From Aquimarina sp040786285 (GTDB lineage Bacteria > Bacteroidota > Bacteroidia > Flavobacteriales > Flavobacteriaceae), in assembly GCF_040786285.1 (NCBI RefSeq), contig NZ_JBFMKQ010000001.1:1612001-1676000 (forward strand): a stretch of 64,000 nucleotides of DNA, written 5' to 3'. The number at the start of each line of letters is the position of its first letter. Positions within the stretch are counted from its first letter, which is position 1. Made by a program: the position numbers and the translations under genes. The notes beneath the pieces were generated by a model that had not been told where the DNA came from, searched no databases, and worked only from the letters and a program-made list of their open reading frames with translations. Of this stretch, positions 32,930-43,800 are shown piece after piece.

Positions 32930-35900
32930 ATGATGAAAAGCAATTTTCTAAGATTAATACTTTTCTTATTTACAATAGGAGGGGTCGCACAAACTGATCA
33001 GGTATCAATTGTAAATAATGATGAGGGAGTTAAATTAGTAGTTAACGGAAAAGATTTCATGGTCAACGGAGTGAATTGGGATTATGTCCCAATTGGCTCT
33101 ACAATAACCGATCCCGGAATATGGGCAAAGTCTGATGATATAATCAAAGCAGCCATAGATGGCGAAATGTCCTTATTAAAGAATATGGGCGTTAATGCCA
33201 TTCGTACTTACGGCCTTAAACCCAAGTGGATTCAATACATCTACGAAAATTATGGTATTTACACCATGCTCAACATTACTTTTGGAGCCTACGGACTCAC
33301 CATAAACGGAGCTTGGGTGCCACAAACCGATTATGCAGATCCAGATACAAGACAAGTTTTAATGGAGGAAGCCAGAAATATGGCTTCTACATATAAAAAT
33401 ACACCAGGTCTGTTGTTATACATGATTGGTAACGAAAATAATTACCATTTATCATGGACAGGAGCAGAAACCGAAGATATTCCAATTAATGATACTAGCT
33501 CAGGAATTAGGCTTGCAGCTCATGCACTGTATAAAGCATTTAATGATGCCGCAAAAGAAGTAAAAGCAATTGATCAATCGCATCCAATAGCAATATGTAA
33601 TGGAGATCTGTTATATGCAGATATAGTAAAAGAAGAATGTACCGATATTGATATTTATGGTACTAACATGTATCGTGGTATTTCCTTTGGAGACGCTTTT
33701 GAAAGAGTTAGAGACGAACTAGGTATGCCCATTCTTTTTGCAGAGTTTGGTGGGGATGCATTCAATGCAAGAGATAATCAGGAAGATCAATACTCTCAGG
33801 CGTACTATAACTTAGGAAATTGGAAAGAAATTTATGAAAATGCTGCAGGACTTGGAAAAGCAAATAATTCTATAGGTGGTTTTACTTTTCAATTTAGCGA
33901 TGGTTGGTGGAAATATAAACAAACCGAAAACTTAGATGTTCATGATAATGCGGCTTCATGGTCTAATGGAGGGTATAACAGAGATCAAGCAAAAAAAGAC
34001 GATAATAATATGAATGAAGAGTGGTTTGGTATTTGTGCCAAAGGACCAACCAACGAAAGAGGACTTTACGAATTATATCCACGTGCTGCTTACTACGCTT
34101 TAAAAGATGCGCATCGGCTTAATCCCTATGAAAGTGGAATGACCCTTGATTTTATGGATAATTATTTTGACAACATTCAAATCATGGATGCTATGTTAAG
34201 AGCGAGAGGAGATAAAGCTGCATTAGAAGCTAAAAGTGGTGGTAAAATACGAATTAGCCAGTTAAGAGCAGAGTTCACTACATTCAATACTGGAGGGAGT
34301 TTACTTACTACAGAAGATTTAGATCCAAATAGTACGGTTTTTCCAAATGATACTGGCTTTGATAATATGGAGTCATACTACGTAGGTATCGAAGGGAAAC
34401 CATCGGCAAATATGCGTGCTAATGTTAACTTCAATATCCTTGGTAATGTGGCTGATAATCCAATAGACCAACTATTTTATGAAACCAGAGGTCGTACCGT
34501 ATCTGTAAATACAGACGAAGGAAATTTAGACCTTACCAATTTAAATACAGTGCAAGTATATAATGCAGAGTTTGAATGGAATACTAAAATAGCCGATATA
34601 AAAGGATTTTATAGAACAGGACACTATCATTGGGGGTACGAAGGTGACTTTTTTGGATTGTATCCTGAAGCGAATTATGGGCCAAACTTAGATATATATA
34701 ATGGAGAGTTTTCTGGTATTGAGTTTAGTGGTAAAGCAAAGTTAAATGGCGTTAAGGCAGTATATGGTCCTCAGTTATGGTGGGGTGCTAACCCGGCATT
34801 TTTGGTAAAATATAGAAAAAAGATAAAAGGAGTCGATATAACCGGAATTTGGCACGAGGATATCGATAATGCTAACGATGTGGTAACATCCATTGCCATT
34901 CCAGTACCTAAAACCAGGAGAGTAACGCTTCAAGCTGAAAAGAAAATGGGAAGCTTTGGTGTACAAGTCGGTGGTATCTGGGGAGGAGAACCACTCAATG
35001 GTAGAAAGTTCCAAATTGTTGAAGGAACCCCAGGAAATTATGTGGTGTATAATGATGAGATCAACTCAGATGACAATTGGGGCGCCAAAGCAAAAATCAC
35101 CTATTCAAAAGGTAAATTTAATTGGTATGCATTGGGTGCTACCATGGGCTTGGTAGCCAATGGAGGTGCTGACCAAACACAAACCTTTACGGGTTGGAAG
35201 TTAAGAGATAATGGTAGCGGTAATCAGAATAGTTTTTTAACTGGTTTTTCCTATACATTGGGAGATTTTCAAATAGCACCAAATTTTTTATGGCAAGAAC
35301 CTTTGGTAGATGCTATACCAAATGATGCAGGAGGTGCGGCCAGATTAAGAAATATTCAGGACGATCCTTTTGCAGTAATAGTAAATAGAAAAACGACTGC
35401 GGGTGAAATATTAATCACTTACGATCCTACACCCGGATCCTGGTTCTATACCTGGGATAATGATCGCAATGAGGATGCAAAACTAGCCTTTAATTTTGGT
35501 TTTGTATATCGTCACCTACCCACAACGAAGGATGCTGGCATTGGATTTTTTGAAAATTCTCGTGTAGGAGCGCCATTTTCAAATTCAGTTCCTGCTGAGG
35601 ATTTATGGGAAGCAAGTTCACGTGTTGTGTCCAAAATAAGTCCAGATTTAGCCTTGGTAGCAAACCTATATGCGGGTAATGGTCAGGCAAATGGTAGCGA
35701 CCCCCGAGTAATCGATAGAATGGGAGGAGATATTCGTGTGATCTATAAAAAATGGAAGTTTCAACATGCTTTTAAAATAGACGATTGGGGGCCTTATGAT
35801 TATCATCGAGATTTTAACCTAACGTTTCCTGTGCAGTTAATGTTAGATGTATCAACATCTATTGGTAAACCCGATTGGTTTATTCTACCAAGCACCAGAA

Positions 35901-36070
35901 TCGGGGTTCGTGGGACTTGGCGTTCATTAAATGAGTTTTCTCCCCGATATACGCCAGCTGCGGTACCACCAAACACATTTCCGCCAGAACCTATATTAAG
36001 TACTGTTGGATTTGACGACGGTAACGAATGGGAGATAAGAACATATATACACATTAACATAGGAAAATAA
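32930..36070 (+). CDS. glycosidase-like TIM barrel fused to an outer-membrane beta-barrel
   Basis: About 1,046 residues. I take the ATG pair at 32930/32933 because MKSNFLRLILFLFTIGGVAQ is a signal peptide; an upstream TTG extension adds only polar residues. Residues 25-400 are a clan GH-A (GH2-TIM-like) domain: NGVNWDYVPIG, GVNAIRTYG, MIGNENNYH with the acid/base Glu near 168 and ILFAEFGGD with the nucleophile Glu near 271. From about 440 to the end the sequence alternates in beta strands rich in Tyr/Trp/Gly, with repeated segments such as TGFSYTLGDFQIAPNFLWQ, like a large outer-membrane barrel. It is the first gene after the regulator of a locus without SusC/SusD, so it may act on beta-glucan at the surface and perhaps admit products. 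The fusion is unusual. Confidence 0.72.
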   Translation: MMKSNFLRLILFLFTIGGVAQTDQVSIVNNDEGVKLVVNGKDFMVNGVNWDYVPIGSTITDPGIWAKSDDIIKAAIDGEMSLLKNMGVNAIRTYGLKPKWIQYIYENYGIYTMLNITFGAYGLTINGAWVPQTDYADPDTRQVLMEEARNMASTYKNTPGLLLYMIGNENNYHLSWTGAETEDIPINDTSSGIRLAAHALYKAFNDAAKEVKAIDQSHPIAICNGDLLYADIVKEECTDIDIYGTNMYRGISFGDAFERVRDELGMPILFAEFGGDAFNARDNQEDQYSQAYYNLGNWKEIYENAAGLGKANNSIGGFTFQFSDGWWKYKQTENLDVHDNAASWSNGGYNRDQAKKDDNNMNEEWFGICAKGPTNERGLYELYPRAAYYALKDAHRLNPYESGMTLDFMDNYFDNIQIMDAMLRARGDKAALEAKSGGKIRISQLRAEFTTFNTGGSLLTTEDLDPNSTVFPNDTGFDNMESYYVGIEGKPSANMRANVNFNILGNVADNPIDQLFYETRGRTVSVNTDEGNLDLTNLNTVQVYNAEFEWNTKIADIKGFYRTGHYHWGYEGDFFGLYPEANYGPNLDIYNGEFSGIEFSGKAKLNGVKAVYGPQLWWGANPAFLVKYRKKIKGVDITGIWHEDIDNANDVVTSIAIPVPKTRRVTLQAEKKMGSFGVQVGGIWGGEPLNGRKFQIVEGTPGNYVVYNDEINSDDNWGAKAKITYSKGKFNWYALGATMGLVANGGADQTQTFTGWKLRDNGSGNQNSFLTGFSYTLGDFQIAPNFLWQEPLVDAIPNDAGGAARLRNIQDDPFAVIVNRKTTAGEILITYDPTPGSWFYTWDNDRNEDAKLAFNFGFVYRHLPTTKDAGIGFFENSRVGAPFSNSVPAEDLWEASSRVVSKISPDLALVANLYAGNGQANGSDPRVIDRMGGDIRVIYKKWKFQHAFKIDDWGPYDYHRDFNLTFPVQLMLDVSTSIGKPDWFILPSTRIGVRGTWRSLNEFSPRYTPAAVPPNTFPPEPILSTVGFDDGNEWEIRTYIHINIGK

Positions 36071-36164
36071 TACAATGAAATGAGCCAGAACAATTCGTTG
36101 ATACCAACCAAAATGTTCAATGGCGAATTCCATCTGACAACTAAAAAACAATAAAAAAGAACAG

Positions 36165-37577
36165 ATGAAAATCAAGAATAGAAAACATATTAACTTAAAA
36201 ACCATATGCTCTTTAACATTGGTTTTGGTATTGCTATATAGCTGTGAGAGAGACCTCTCTAACGATGCTGAATTTGCTACTTTTTCTACTGTGGGTGAAA
36301 TATTTACAGATACTCCTGTTGGGCTTGGAAGCGATTTTTATTTTCCTTTCTTAGGCTCAAAACCAACAGCTTTTTCGGTAGATGATCAAGAAGGATACGA
36401 AAGTGAGGCTTCAATGCGTATAGATGTACCCAATGCAGATGATCCTGAAGGTAATTTTGCGGGGGCAATTTTTAGAGTAGATGGAGAGGGGCGTAACTTA
36501 ACCAGATACGATGCACTTACTTTTTGGGCTAAAGCTTCACAAGGAGTTTCTATAGGCGAAATGGGTTTTGGTCAAGACTTTGGTGAGAACAAATTTCAAG
36601 TAACCAAAGCAAATATAAGTTTAGGGACGAATTGGGCTAAGTATGTTATTCCAATACCAGACCCTTCAAAACTTACAGAAGAAAGAGGAATGCTTTGGTA
36701 TTCTACCGGAACACAGAGTACAGGTGGTTTTGGATATACATTCTGGCTGGATGATGTACAGTTTGAAAGACTAGGTACCGTTGCTCAACCGCAACCTGCA
36801 ATTCTTAGTGGTGCTACCGTAAATCAGGATGCTTTTATAGATGTTCCTATCCAATTAACAGGGCTTACACAAACCTTTAATTTGGCATCGGGCAGTAACC
36901 TTACAGTTGCTGCAGCACCGTCTTATTTCACCTTCAGTTCTACAGATATTGATGTGGCTAATGTTAACGAATTAGGAGTAGTTTCTATAGTAGATACGGG
37001 TACAGCAACGATAACAGCAAGTTTAGGAAATGTGGCAGCATCAGGGTCATTAGAGCTTAATGTTATAGGACCTTTTGATTTTGCTCCGATTCCTCCGAAT
37101 CGGGATCCTGCAGATGTCGTATCGGTATTTAGTGATACGTATACTAGTGCAGCGATAGAATTTTATAATGGTTTCTTTATTCCAGACGGGCAAACAACAT
37201 TAGGAGGTGTTGTTGATGTTAATCAAGATGAGGTAATTCGTTATTCAGAATTAAATTTTGTGGCATTAAAGACAGCAAATCGAGTGGATGCATCTGCAAT
37301 GACAAATATTCATATCGATATAAAGGTAGAAGACGCACAAATAGATACTGGAGATTTTATTAGAGTTTTATTATTGGCGCAAAACCCTGATGGTTCAGAA
37401 AATGAAGCTTTTGTTGAAATTCCTAGCGCAGATTTAGTAGTAGGTGATTGGATAAGCTTTGATCGTCCGCTTTCAGATTTTGCAGGGGTAAACCTCTCTA
37501 GTTTATCACTTTTCTTCTTTATCTCAGATTCTACCGTATCTAACATTTTAGTAGACAATATCTATTTCTATAAATAA
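36165..37577 (+). CDS. surface lipoprotein with CBM-like domains and Ig-like repeat
   Basis: A 470-residue lipoprotein (VLLYSCERD, Cys at about residue 26). Residues 45-205 look like a jelly-roll carbohydrate-binding domain (ending FGYTFWLDDVQFE), residues 215-300 resemble a Big_2-like Ig domain (STDIDVANVNELGVVSIVDTGTATITA pattern), and residues 310-470 are a second jelly roll ending NILVDNIYFYK. No catalytic residues are apparent, so it is probably a surface glycan-binding protein that holds beta-glucan for GH16 and GH17 enzymes. The stop overlaps the GH16 start codon by one base (TAATG), implying coupled translation. Confidence 0.75.
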   Translation: MKIKNRKHINLKTICSLTLVLVLLYSCERDLSNDAEFATFSTVGEIFTDTPVGLGSDFYFPFLGSKPTAFSVDDQEGYESEASMRIDVPNADDPEGNFAGAIFRVDGEGRNLTRYDALTFWAKASQGVSIGEMGFGQDFGENKFQVTKANISLGTNWAKYVIPIPDPSKLTEERGMLWYSTGTQSTGGFGYTFWLDDVQFERLGTVAQPQPAILSGATVNQDAFIDVPIQLTGLTQTFNLASGSNLTVAAAPSYFTFSSTDIDVANVNELGVVSIVDTGTATITASLGNVAASGSLELNVIGPFDFAPIPPNRDPADVVSVFSDTYTSAAIEFYNGFFIPDGQTTLGGVVDVNQDEVIRYSELNFVALKTANRVDASAMTNIHIDIKVEDAQIDTGDFIRVLLLAQNPDGSENEAFVEIPSADLVVGDWISFDRPLSDFAGVNLSSLSLFFFISDSTVSNILVDNIYFYK

Positions 37578-38431
37578 TGAGCGAAAATAATAGCACGATG
37601 AAAAGCGATAATAAAAACACAAGAATTAAAACCCTGCTATTTCCTGCCTTTCTGTTGGTAGTACTGGTAATAGTAGGTTGTAACACCGACGAAACTCAGG
37701 ATGTCACTACTATAACAAATCTTGTGATGTCTGATGAGTTCGATACTGAAGGAGCACCAAATTCTGCTATTTGGACGTACGATATTGGTAGAGGACCAAA
37801 CGGTGACGGTTGGGGGAATCAAGAATTACAGTACTATACAGACCGTACTGAAAACGTAAAAGTAGAGAATGGTTTTCTGTTGATCACCGCTAAAGAAGAA
37901 GCTTTTGAAGGCGCTCAATATACTTCTGCAAGACTTATAACAGAAGGGCTGTTCGAGCAGCAATACGGTCGCTTTGAAGCACGTATACGACTGCCCTATG
38001 GTAAAGGTTTATGGCCGGCATTTTGGCTTCTGGGGAACGATTGCGATGAGAATATATGGCCGCAATGTGGGGAAATAGATATTATGGAATACCTGGGTGA
38101 TTCGCCTAATGTAGTCTTTGGTAGTGCTCATGGCCCGGGGTACTCTGCAGGAGAAGCAGAAACTAAAGAGTTTACTTTAGATAGTGATCGATTTGATACC
38201 GGTTTTCACATTTTTGGTATAGAATGGGGGCCAAATTATATTAACTATTATGTAGATGATAAGTTATATAACCAAATTACGCCAGAAGACGTTCCGGGTG
38301 AATGGGTTTTTGATCATCCATTCTATATCATTATGAACGTTGCCGTTGGAGGTAGTTTTCCGGGATCGCCTAACGAAGAAACAGTTTTTCCACAAACCAT
38401 GGTCGTAGACTATGTGCGTGTATATAAATAA
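37577..38431 (+). CDS. GH16 beta-glucanase (laminarinase-like) lipoprotein
   Basis: A 284-residue lipoprotein (VIVGC, Cys near residue 35) with a single GH16 domain. The catalytic motif GEIDIMEYLG gives nucleophile E166, D168 and acid/base E171. WGNQELQYYTDR and LPYGKGLWPAFWLLG are typical of bacterial endo-beta-1,3-glucanases. It should cut beta-1,3-glucan such as laminarin at the cell surface into oligosaccharides. The start may be the ATG at 37577 or 37598. It lies one base from the binding lipoprotein upstream and 32 bases before a further binding protein. Confidence 0.92.
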   Translation: MSENNSTMKSDNKNTRIKTLLFPAFLLVVLVIVGCNTDETQDVTTITNLVMSDEFDTEGAPNSAIWTYDIGRGPNGDGWGNQELQYYTDRTENVKVENGFLLITAKEEAFEGAQYTSARLITEGLFEQQYGRFEARIRLPYGKGLWPAFWLLGNDCDENIWPQCGEIDIMEYLGDSPNVVFGSAHGPGYSAGEAETKEFTLDSDRFDTGFHIFGIEWGPNYINYYVDDKLYNQITPEDVPGEWVFDHPFYIIMNVAVGGSFPGSPNEETVFPQTMVVDYVRVYK

Positions 38432-38463
38432 CGAAAACAAATCAAATTAATTAATAAAAAATC

Positions 38464-40698
38464 ATGGGACGATTTATCAAAAAAAGTAAGGCAATTTGGC
38501 TTTTAGTAATGGCTGTAGTCTTTTTGGGTTGTGAAGATGATGATGACGCTAACTTACCGCAGGTGGTTGCAAGTTTTGCACAAACTATAAGTGAAGATAC
38601 TGGGAGGGTAGTATTTTTAAACCTTTCTGAAAATGCAGATAGTTATACATGGGATTTCGGTGACGGTACCACGTCTACCGAAATTAATCCAATCAAGACT
38701 TTTCCAACAGGGATCTATACAGTTGTGCTTACTGCAAAAAATACAGCAGGAGCCGAAAATACTTTTGAAGATGAGATTTTTATAAACATCCCTCTTCCTA
38801 TTACATTCCCGGTTAGTTTCGACGATGACAATGTGAATTATGAGGTGAGCACATTTAATGGCGCAGCATTTGAAATTGTAGAGAATCCAGATCCAACGGG
38901 GGCAAATCCGAACACATCTAATGTAGGTCAAATTACCAATAGTGGAGCAGAATTTGAAGGTTTCTTCTTTGATTTAGGGGATCCAATAGATGTAACAGAA
39001 CAAAAATCTGTAAAAGCTCTTTTCTGGTCTGATACTCCAATAGATATTTTACTTAAACTAGAGGAAGGAACAGGTGCAGATGCTGAAACTACTGCAAACC
39101 ATGGTGGAACAGGTTGGGAAGAAATTTTCTTTACATTTAATTCTTCAGATGCATTTTCAAGATTCACATTGTTTGTTGATGGACCTGGTATGACCGCGGG
39201 GACATTTTATATAGATGATATTTCACAAATTAATACAGCTGATATCCCTTGTACGGATACCGCGTTAGAATTACCTATAGACTTTGATTGCTCAAGTATA
39301 ACCTATGATTTTGCCACTTTTAATGGCGCATCATATAGTATAGTGGATAATCCACAACTATCAGGAGTGAATTCTGTAGCCTCCAAAGTTGGAGAAATTG
39401 TTAATGCAGGTGGTGCTTTTGAAGGTGGTGCTTTTACCTTAGATACTCCGGTAGATTTTGCCATGGACAAAGGCATTACTATGAAGGTTTATTCAACAGT
39501 GGCAGTTCCTGTCTTATTGAAGTTTGAAGGAACAGTCGCACCAATAGAAACTACCGCTAATCATGATGGTACTGGATGGGAAGAGCTAAACTTTACATTT
39601 ACATCATCAGATCAATTTAATACTTTGGTATTGTTTGTTGACGGTCCGGGTACAACCGCAGGTACTTTTTATATAGATGATATCGAGCAGGTTTCAGGAA
39701 TGGTGGTAGATCCATGTACCCCAGAAAGCAGTCAATCACTAGATGCAACAGATTTTGATTTAACATTCCAAACCGATCCAACGGCGAGTATAAGTTCGTT
39801 TGATGCTGGCTTATCTTGGGTGGATAATCCGGATTTTGATAACAACGTGAACAAATCTTGTAAAGTCGGTCAAATTGATAGATCTGGAGCCGCACTATTT
39901 GCTAATAATCAAATCGATTTCACTACAAAATTTGATTTCAATGCTAATGCCGGGTTTAAACTAAAGGTGTGGTCTCCTAATGCAGGTACAAATGTTTTAG
40001 TAAAACTTGAAGATAAGACGGACAATGCGATTAGTACAGAAGTTGGTGCTGTTACTAGTGTAGCAAGTGGTTGGGAAGAATTGACGTTTAACTTCGCAAG
40101 CGGTGAAAGTGGAAAATATGATAAGATAATATTATTCTTTGAGTTGAATACGAATACCACAGAGACTTATTATATTGATGACTTTGCTTTATTCGCTGGA
40201 GGAGGTACCAACCCTGAATCTATCGTTAATGGTGATTTTGAAACAGGTGATACTACAGGCTGGTTGTTTTTTGACAATGGCGGTGCGACTGCAATTACAG
40301 ATACAGACAACAACGGAGGCACTTACTCTGCTAAAATAACAAGTGGTCCTAGTAACAACCCTGGTATTAAGCAGGAAAGATTTGGTGTAGGAATAATTTT
40401 ACCAAACCAAGAGTATGAAGTTAAATTAGATTCAAAAGTAGAGTCACTTTTAGATGGAGCCATAGTTAATGTTCTTGCATTCTCTGAAAGTTCTACCATA
40501 GGTGCGGGTGCTGTATTACATAATCTTGGATCAGTAAATGTGGCAGCTGGCAGCTGGAACATGAATACGTTTACATTCACTACTGCGGCTGATGTTAGTG
40601 GCGGAGTATCTCTTTTAATAGAGGTAGTATGTGGAGGTGCAGTGACCTGTGAGGGAATAGTATTTTTTGACAATGTCTCCTTTGCAATTAAAAACTAA
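38464..40698 (+). CDS. PKD-domain lipoprotein with repeated CBM-like jelly rolls
   Basis: A 744-residue lipoprotein (VVFLGCEDDDD, Cys near 24). An N-terminal PKD domain (about 35-120, SYTWDFGDGTTSTEINP) is followed by three related jelly-roll domains of about 150 residues; the first two share ANH-GTGWEE, LFVDGPG-TAGTFYIDDI and a cassette-like start V-FDDDNVNYEVSTFNGA or FDCSSITYDFATFNGA. A distinct C-terminal CBM4/9-like domain begins VNGDFETGDTTGWLF and ends FFDNVSFAI. There are no catalytic motifs. It should be a multivalent surface binder of the locus's glucan. The internal duplication is recent enough to be obvious by eye. Confidence 0.78.
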   Translation: MGRFIKKSKAIWLLVMAVVFLGCEDDDDANLPQVVASFAQTISEDTGRVVFLNLSENADSYTWDFGDGTTSTEINPIKTFPTGIYTVVLTAKNTAGAENTFEDEIFINIPLPITFPVSFDDDNVNYEVSTFNGAAFEIVENPDPTGANPNTSNVGQITNSGAEFEGFFFDLGDPIDVTEQKSVKALFWSDTPIDILLKLEEGTGADAETTANHGGTGWEEIFFTFNSSDAFSRFTLFVDGPGMTAGTFYIDDISQINTADIPCTDTALELPIDFDCSSITYDFATFNGASYSIVDNPQLSGVNSVASKVGEIVNAGGAFEGGAFTLDTPVDFAMDKGITMKVYSTVAVPVLLKFEGTVAPIETTANHDGTGWEELNFTFTSSDQFNTLVLFVDGPGTTAGTFYIDDIEQVSGMVVDPCTPESSQSLDATDFDLTFQTDPTASISSFDAGLSWVDNPDFDNNVNKSCKVGQIDRSGAALFANNQIDFTTKFDFNANAGFKLKVWSPNAGTNVLVKLEDKTDNAISTEVGAVTSVASGWEELTFNFASGESGKYDKIILFFELNTNTTETYYIDDFALFAGGGTNPESIVNGDFETGDTTGWLFFDNGGATAITDTDNNGGTYSAKITSGPSNNPGIKQERFGVGIILPNQEYEVKLDSKVESLLDGAIVNVLAFSESSTIGAGAVLHNLGSVNVAAGSWNMNTFTFTTAADVSGGVSLLIEVVCGGAVTCEGIVFFDNVSFAIKN

Positions 40699-40847
40699 TT
40701 CATCTTGCTATGAATACAAATTAAAATAGATACTATCACTCAAGAATAATAATAGTAATCTTCAATTGAAATAGGTTAGTACTAAAGCAATTTTTTGCTA
40801 ACCTAATTTTTAAATTTTTTTAATAATCAATTAACCAAAAACACTTA

Positions 40848-43800
40848 ATGTTGGATAAGGATATTTATATAGGTAACTCAAAAATAAGTAACGTCCAAAA
40901 GGAAATTACAGGAGAGCTGGTCTGGTTCGAAGACGAAAACTATTACAAGATTTCGAACTATGACGTTATGCGTCCCTTTTTTATGAGTATCGTTAGTGAT
41001 TCTAATCATTGGATGTTCGTATCTAGTAATGGAGGATTATCTGCAGGTAGAAAAGACTCAAATAATGCATTGTTTCCTTATTATACAGATGATAAGATTA
41101 CCGAATCGTATGACAGCACAGGTAGTAAATCCATTTTTAGAATAAAAAAAGAAGGTAGACTATTAATATGGGAACCCTTTTCTGAACGGTATTCAGGGAC
41201 ATACCACTATACCAGAAATATTTATAAAAATGCTTATGGCAATAAGATTTTATTTGAAGAAATGCATCATGATTTAGGTTTGACCTATACGTATATGTGG
41301 AACTCTAGTAATGAGTATGGTTTTGTAAAAAAAAGTACCTTAAAAAATAATTCCAAAGAATCTGTACATATTGAAATATTAGATGGTTTACAAAACATTA
41401 TACCCTATGGAGTCAATACGGATTTACAAGCAATACGGAGTAACTTGGTAGACGCTTATAAAAGAAGTGAGCTTATACACGATAGCGGAATAGGCATTTA
41501 TGCGCTTAGTGCAATTATTGTAGACCGTGCAGAACCCAGTGAAGCATTAAAAGCAAATATAGTTTGGTCTAGAGGACTAGAACATCCAAAGTATATCTTG
41601 TCGTCCTTGCAACTAGATGCTTTCCGAAAAGGTCTTTCAATTCAGCAAGAAGAAGATATAAAAGCAGAGAAAGGGGCATATTTTTTAAATGATATTATCA
41701 CTTTACCAGCAGAAGAAAGTAAAGACTGGATGATGGTTGCTAATGTTAATCAAGGACCTTCTGAGGTAGTAGAAATTTCAGAAATAATCAAAAATGACAA
41801 CAACTTAATCGAAAAGGTTAATGATGATATAGAACTAGGAACACAACGTTTGATAAACTTAGTATCTGCATCAGACGGATTTCAGTTAACGGCCGATAAA
41901 AGAAGAAATGCAAGGCACTATTCAAACACTTTGTTTAACATTATGCGGGGTGGTATTTTTGACGCTAATTACACAATAGAAAAATGGGATTTTACGAACT
42001 ACTTAGCATCAGCTAATAAAAACGTATATCGTAAGAATGAAGCATTATTAGAGAATTTCCCGGATACTTTTACGCTTTTCGATCTTAGAGAAATAGCACA
42101 TCAAAATGAAGATAAAAATTTTACGAGACTGGCTTTAGAGTACATGCCACTTAAGTTTAGTAGGCGTCATGGTGACCCTAGTCGTCCATGGAATAAATTT
42201 TCAATAAATACTAGGGATGAGGTAAGTGGTTCTAAAATATTAGATTACGAAGGTAACTGGAGGGATATTTTTCAGAATTGGGAAGCTTTAGCGCATTCAT
42301 ACCCAGAGTTTGTAGAAAGTATGATCCACAAATTCTTAAACGCTAGTACTTTTGATGGGTATAATCCGTATAGAATTACAAAAGGAGGTATAGATTGGGA
42401 AGTTATAGAGGAACATGATCCATGGTCTTATATTGGGTATTGGGGTGATCATCAAATTATTTACTTATTAAAGTTTTTAGAATTTTTCCAAGATCATTAC
42501 CCTAGTAAACTGCAGAGTTTTCTTAATGAAGATATGTTTGTGTATGCGAATGTACCTTATAAAATTAAGCCTTACGAAGATCTTTTAAAGAACCCCAAAG
42601 ATACCATAGAGTTTGATTATGATCTTGATAAAAAGATACAACAAAAACGTGCTGAATTTGGAGCTGATGGAGTATTGTTAAGAGATGAAAGCCATGTTAT
42701 TCATAAGGTGAATTTCATTGAAAAGATATTAGCTACGACCTTAGCAAAGTTATCTAATTTTATCCCTGAAGCAGGTATTTGGTTAAATACACAACGACCA
42801 GAATGGAACGATGCCAATAATGCTTTGGTAGGCAATGGGGTTTCAATGGTAACGCTTTATTACCTAAGACGTTTCTTCAAGTTTTTTAAAATCATTTTTG
42901 AAAGCACAGAAGACAAAAATATAGAGATTTCTAAAGAACTCTTAGAGTTTTATAATAACGTAAATAACACGTTCAAAACCAATGAAGGGCTTTTATCCAA
43001 GAGCTTATCAAATAAAGAAAGAAAGGAAATTCTTGACGGTTTAGGAATGGCTGGAAGTAAGTATAGAACTAAAATTTATGACCATGCATTATCGGGTAAG
43101 AAAGAAACGCTTGCACTAAGTGACTTAAAAGCATTTATTGATTTGACATTGAAATATTTAAATCATTCAATAAAAGCGAATAAGCGAGATGACAATATGT
43201 ACCACGCATATAATCTAATGACGGTGGATAATGAAAACGAAATTTCTATTACCTATTTAGATGAAATGCTCGAAGGCCAGGTAGCTGTGTTAAGTTCTGG
43301 GTATTTATCATCAAAAGAAAGTTTGAGCCTTTTAGATGCCATGAAGAATAGTGCGTTATTTAGGCCAGATCAATACAGTTATTTACTGTATCCAAATAAA
43401 GAATTACCAAAATTTACAGAAAAGAATAGTATCCCTAAAGAGTATGTAGAAAACTCAAGATTACTAACGCAATTACTTGCAGATAACAATACACAAATCA
43501 TTGAAAAAGATGTAAAAGGAAATTACCATTTTAATGGAAGTTTTAATAATGCAGAGAATCTAAAACAAGAATTAGAAAACCTATCAGCTAAAGGATATCA
43601 TATTTTAGTTGAAAAATATAGAGGTTTAGTAGTAGAGACTTTCGAAAAAGTATTTAATCACAAAGCCTTTACGGGGCGTTCTGGAACATTTTATGGTTAT
43701 GAAGGATTAGGTTCTATTTACTGGCATATGGTTTCAAAATTATTACTGGCAGTAGAAGAATGTTGTTTAAAAGCTATAGATCATAAAGAATCAGATGAAG

